A stretch of DNA of 64,000 nt, from assembly GCA_007258455.2 (NCBI GenBank), contig VDFB02254869.1, positions 124,001 through 188,000 on the forward strand, in the 5' to 3' direction. Of this stretch, positions 61,097 to 64,000 are shown one piece after another. The position numbers were made by a program, and so were the translations under genes. Position 1 is the stretch's first letter. Every line of letters begins with the position of its first letter. Source of the DNA: Sequoia sempervirens. Its lineage: Eukaryota; Streptophyta; Pinopsida; Cupressales; Cupressaceae. Below the pieces are notes generated by a model. That model did no database searches and was not told the origin of the DNA. It saw nothing but the letters and a program-made list of their open reading frames with translations.

Positions 61097-62256
61097 CTAG
61101 TTGGGTTCAAAATTTCCCTTGCTGTCTGGATTTGGTACATTCTTTTGATTCTCCTTCAATATGAGCTCTCTGACTTGAAAGGTTCGACTCTTGATCTTTT
61201 TATTGTAGCTTCGCTTGAGACAGTTCTGATAGACTTGTAGATGGTATAAGACATCCATGTGCCACTCATCCAGTAGTTCTAGCTCGTTCAACCCTAACAC
61301 CCGATATTCTTCATCAGTAATGAGATTTTGCAATGATATTCTTAAGGATGGGAGCTCGATTTGAATGGGAATGATGGATTCTGATCTATAGACTAGGGAG
61401 AAGGGTGTTGCACTTGTAGGCATGTGGATACTTGTTCGGTAGGCCCATAAGGCAGGAATTAATTGTAGGTTCCAGTTACGACTAGCTTCATTGACTATTT
61501 TCTTTAGAATTTTTAGGATGGTTTTATTCATAGCCTCAACTTGGTTGTTACCTTGGGGGTGATATGGGGTGGAGAAACAATTTTGGATATTGAATTTTTG
61601 TCATAGCTCTTGAACATCTTGGTTCTTGAAAGGTGTCACGTTATCTGAGAAAAGGGCTTGTGGGACACTGTAGTGGAAAATGAGGTAGTTCAGGATGAAT
61701 TTGGAGATCTGTTTCCCTATAATGTAGGTCATATGGCCTCTACCCACTTTGTAAAGTAATTTGTTGCGATGATGATGAACTTGTGTCCATTGGATGAGGT
61801 GGGTGTGATTTTATCAATGAGATCGAGCCCCCATTGTGAAAAGGGCCAAGGTGTTATAATCGGTTGGAGCTCCTGAGCTGGTGCATGAATGAGGTCCCCA
61901 TATTGACATTGAAAACATCTTCAAAAATAATCATGAGCTTCCTTCTCCATTGTAGGCCAATAATACCCAGTCCTCAGCAATTTCTTAGCCAAGGTCATAC
62001 CACTAGAATGTGAACCGCAAATTCCATCGTGTACCTTAGTTAAGGCAGTCAAAGCTTCCTCAGGGTTAAGGCATCGTAAGAGGGTTCCTTCAATACTTCT
62101 ACAGTAAAGGGTGTCACCTAAGATAATGAAATGAGTTGACTTCTTAATAAAGGTCCTTTTGAGGTTTGGGGTGATATCAATGGGGAGGACTCTTATTTTC
62201 AAGTATGTAAATATGTCACGGTACCAAGGATCACTGGGACCAACGATTTCACACAT
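61097..62256 (-). pseudogene. E1 integrase, right copy
   Basis: The N-terminal part (62256-61921) is open through the zinc-binding segment, including the GICGSHSSGMTLAKKLL stretch that is broken by TGA in the left copy. The core keeps GLDLIDKI, FSDN and PQGNNQVEAMNK, but it has a small deletion near 61730 and a TGA at the Cys of ELCQKF. The C-terminal part (61531-61097, 144 codons) is fully open, unlike the left copy, and ends GNFEPN. Each arm preserves what the other has lost. Confidence 0.85.
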
Positions 62257-62299
62257 GAACTCATAATCTAGTACCTTGAAAGCTAGTACAAGAAGCTTG

Positions 62300-62834
62300 C
62301 TCTACCAAGAATTTATGTTTATTGACGTTGCATGGGATATCCAGTAATGATCTGATTGTTGCCATAGCATCAACTGCTCTATTGTTTTCCCTTGGTATTT
62401 GCTCAAATGTGATGTCGACGAAGAATTCCTTGAGACTCTCTACCAGTTTCTTATACGAGGTAAGCTTGTCATCCTTTGTTTGGAATTCATCATTGACCTA
62501 ATTGATGATTAGCTATGAGTCTCCATAAAATTTAAGGGCCATAATTTTCCACTGTACTGCAATTCTGAGTCCTATGACAAGAGCCTCATACTCTGCAATG
62601 TTGTTTGTGCAAGGAAAAAACAACTTATATGACTTTGGTATGCAATCCCCTTGTGGTGTGATGAAGAAGACTCCTGCTCCTGACCCATGATGTGTGTAGG
62701 ATCCATCAAAATATACTTTCCAATTATTTTTGACACTTAGATTGAAGATTGACTCATCAGAGAATTCTGATACCTATGGGTTCTCTGAATATATAGGTGC
62801 TTCTGCTAGTTGATCTGTAATTACCTGTCCCTTG
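62300..62834 (-). pseudogene. E1 second RNase H (aRH-type), right copy
   Basis: Same domain as 13434-13970: FDGSYTHHGSGAG, a NNIAEYEAL-type Glu segment, FYGDS and NNRAVDAM. The stop after SYT seen on the left is absent here, but the two TAG stops after GDS are shared, so those predate the split of the arms. It abuts the solo LTR duplication ATGGC at 62835-62839. Confidence 0.7.
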
Positions 62835-62839
62835 ATGGC

Positions 62840-63773
62840 TGTATCAATGGGTTAAATTTTAGGTAAAGGTTAGTATGATTAGATCAATAAGCATAAACCC
62901 AAAGAATCTATCGAGTACAATGAAATCTAAAAAAAAATGAAACAATTATACCAGTTGATTCACAAAGCTTCCATGATTCACCTCCATAGCACCTTCTAAC
63001 TTGCTACAAATGTTGCCCTCAGATCGAGTGTGTGAGCAATCTTTGACTATGCCAATGTCCTAAACAAGCTTTGAAGGATTTTATGACTATGCCTATGACT
63101 ATGACAAATGACTATGCCAAGAAATGCCTAAGACTTAATGAAACTGAGTATGAAAATATCATAAATACTGCGACATGTTAGTATGAGTGTGAGTAGTCGA
63201 AAATATACTTGATTTTTGGAAGAAGATTACCATTTTGAATTAAATTATTTCAAAATATGGATTTTTGTGTAGTAAATAATCTATTTTAGATTATTTACTA
63301 AAATGAAGAAGTGACAGTTAACAATGTGAAATCATTTTAAACAATTAATTTATTTAAATTAGGTAATTAAATAATTAAAGATAATTATTTAATTTAGAGG
63401 ATTATGACCGATAATGAAATAAATTAACAAATCCATTTAATTATGAAAATTAGCGACATATTAAATAAATTAATAAAATTCATTTATTTAATAATCGAGA
63501 AGACACAAATGAATAAAGGTAATTAAATAAATTATGAAATTTATTTAATTGTAAGAAGATAATAGACCCTTAGTGACGTATTGAATAAATAAATATAATT
63601 TATTTATTTAATAATCATGAAGAATATAAGAGACATGAATTGATTAAATAATTATGAATTATTTAATTAATAGTCGAAGGTGGACCAAGGACACAATTAA
63701 AATGTCATAATTATGCTAGGACGAAAGTGGTAAAATAGAGCTTGCAGGCCTAGGTCATTTTTATGTGTCTACA
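62840..63773. mobile_element. Solo LTR inside E1, right copy
   Basis: A 934 bp element that opens TGTATCAATGGG and closes ...ATGTGTCTACA, with the duplication ATGGC at 62835-62839 and 63774-63778. It is the reverse complement of 12485-13428, ten bases shorter. Confidence 0.85.
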
Positions 63774-63778
63774 ATGGC

Positions 63779-64000
63779 TTTTCACTCTACATACTCAATG
63801 TCATATTCTGTTAGGATCATGACCCACTTAGCCATTCGCCCTGTGAGTATTGCTTTAGAAAGTAGATACTTGAGAGGATCTATTTTGGTGATGAGTTTAA
63901 TCTGATGAGCCAACATGTAGTGCCTAAATTTTTGTGCAACAAATACCACTGCTAGGCAACCTTCTCAATGAATGTGTAATTTAGCTCGTGTCCCACCATG
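63779..64000 (-). pseudogene. E1 first RNase H (gRH), partial at window edge
   Basis: Mirror of 12266-12479: the complement encodes the GHELNYTF...EKVA-type segment and a KFRHYMLAH segment. It is cut by the window end, so the rest of E1 (RT, protease) should lie beyond. Confidence 0.65.

Larger units (their letters stand above)
42758..64000 (-). repeat. Right arm of the 21 kb inverted repeat
   Basis: Reverse complement of 12266-33523, running to the window edge. Identity is uneven: no difference seen over about 200 bases at 57300-57500, about 1% in the LINE ORFs, several percent in the E2 LTR, and 20-35% mismatch with indels in short patches (about 43425-43690, 50030-50145, 60180-60440, 60560-60900). 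It also lacks about 100 bp in the integrase C-terminus that the left arm keeps. Confidence 0.95.

Noticed and set aside
12266..64000. A giant functional palindrome, origin or amplification structure
   Set aside because: The arms are ordinary nested transposons, the turn-point is a 100-N scaffold gap, and only one contig spans E2. An assembly cause is simpler.

Overview
The window is repeat-dense nuclear DNA from a seed plant with a large genome. A conifer or other gymnosperm is plausible, but the sequence does not prove it. I find no single-copy host gene, rRNA, tRNA or CRISPR array. Almost everything is nested, decayed retrotransposon: at least three Ty3/Gypsy elements of Tat/Athila-like type (E1, E2, E3), one Copia-type derivative without a polymerase, one plant L1-type LINE, one solo LTR, and one unassigned element at the left end (E0).

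Large-scale layout: an exact 100-N gap (33524-33623) separates two contigs. Bases 12266-33523 of the left contig are the reverse complement of 42758-64000 of the right contig. The arms share the same nested insertions at the same target sites, so their roughly 21 kb descends from one locus. The right contig alone reads through the whole Gypsy element E2 with both flanks. The simplest reading is two haplotigs, or two copies of one locus, scaffolded head to head. A real inverted duplication is not excluded.

Left contig: E0 remnant with a TAG-riddled ORF and repeat-rich LTR-like DNA (1-5211); minus-strand Copia derivative with a truncated 3' LTR, a second unassigned ORF, a four-knuckle gag remnant, PBS and full 5' LTR (5212-9037); plus-strand E1 (9039-15180) with GAG/PRO, RT, RNase H, a precisely bounded solo LTR, a second RNase H (aRH) and integrase; noncoding LTR-like DNA (15181-20361); E3 fragment (20362-21286, minus); E2 3' LTR and integrase (21292-33523, minus), split by a 6.3 kb LINE (26171-32493, plus).

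Right contig: E3 protease first half (33624-33803); E2 (33804-54906) flanked by the 5-bp duplication ATTAC, with about 4.2 kb LTRs, and the same LINE inside its integrase (43813-50145, minus); E3 second half (54912-55836); LTR-like DNA; E1 on the minus strand with the same solo LTR.

Most distinctive points: in E2 the second RNase H lies between protease and RT in one continuous frame, whereas in E1 it follows the ordinary RNase H; E3 carries a six-cysteine motif after its protease; the Copia derivative has an unassigned ORF in place of pol. Nearly all premature stops fit C-to-T change at CAG, CAA or CGA, as expected of methylated plant transposons. Divergence between the arms is very uneven, including short patches that look like uncorrected long-read sequence. 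None of the elements looks able to move by itself now.
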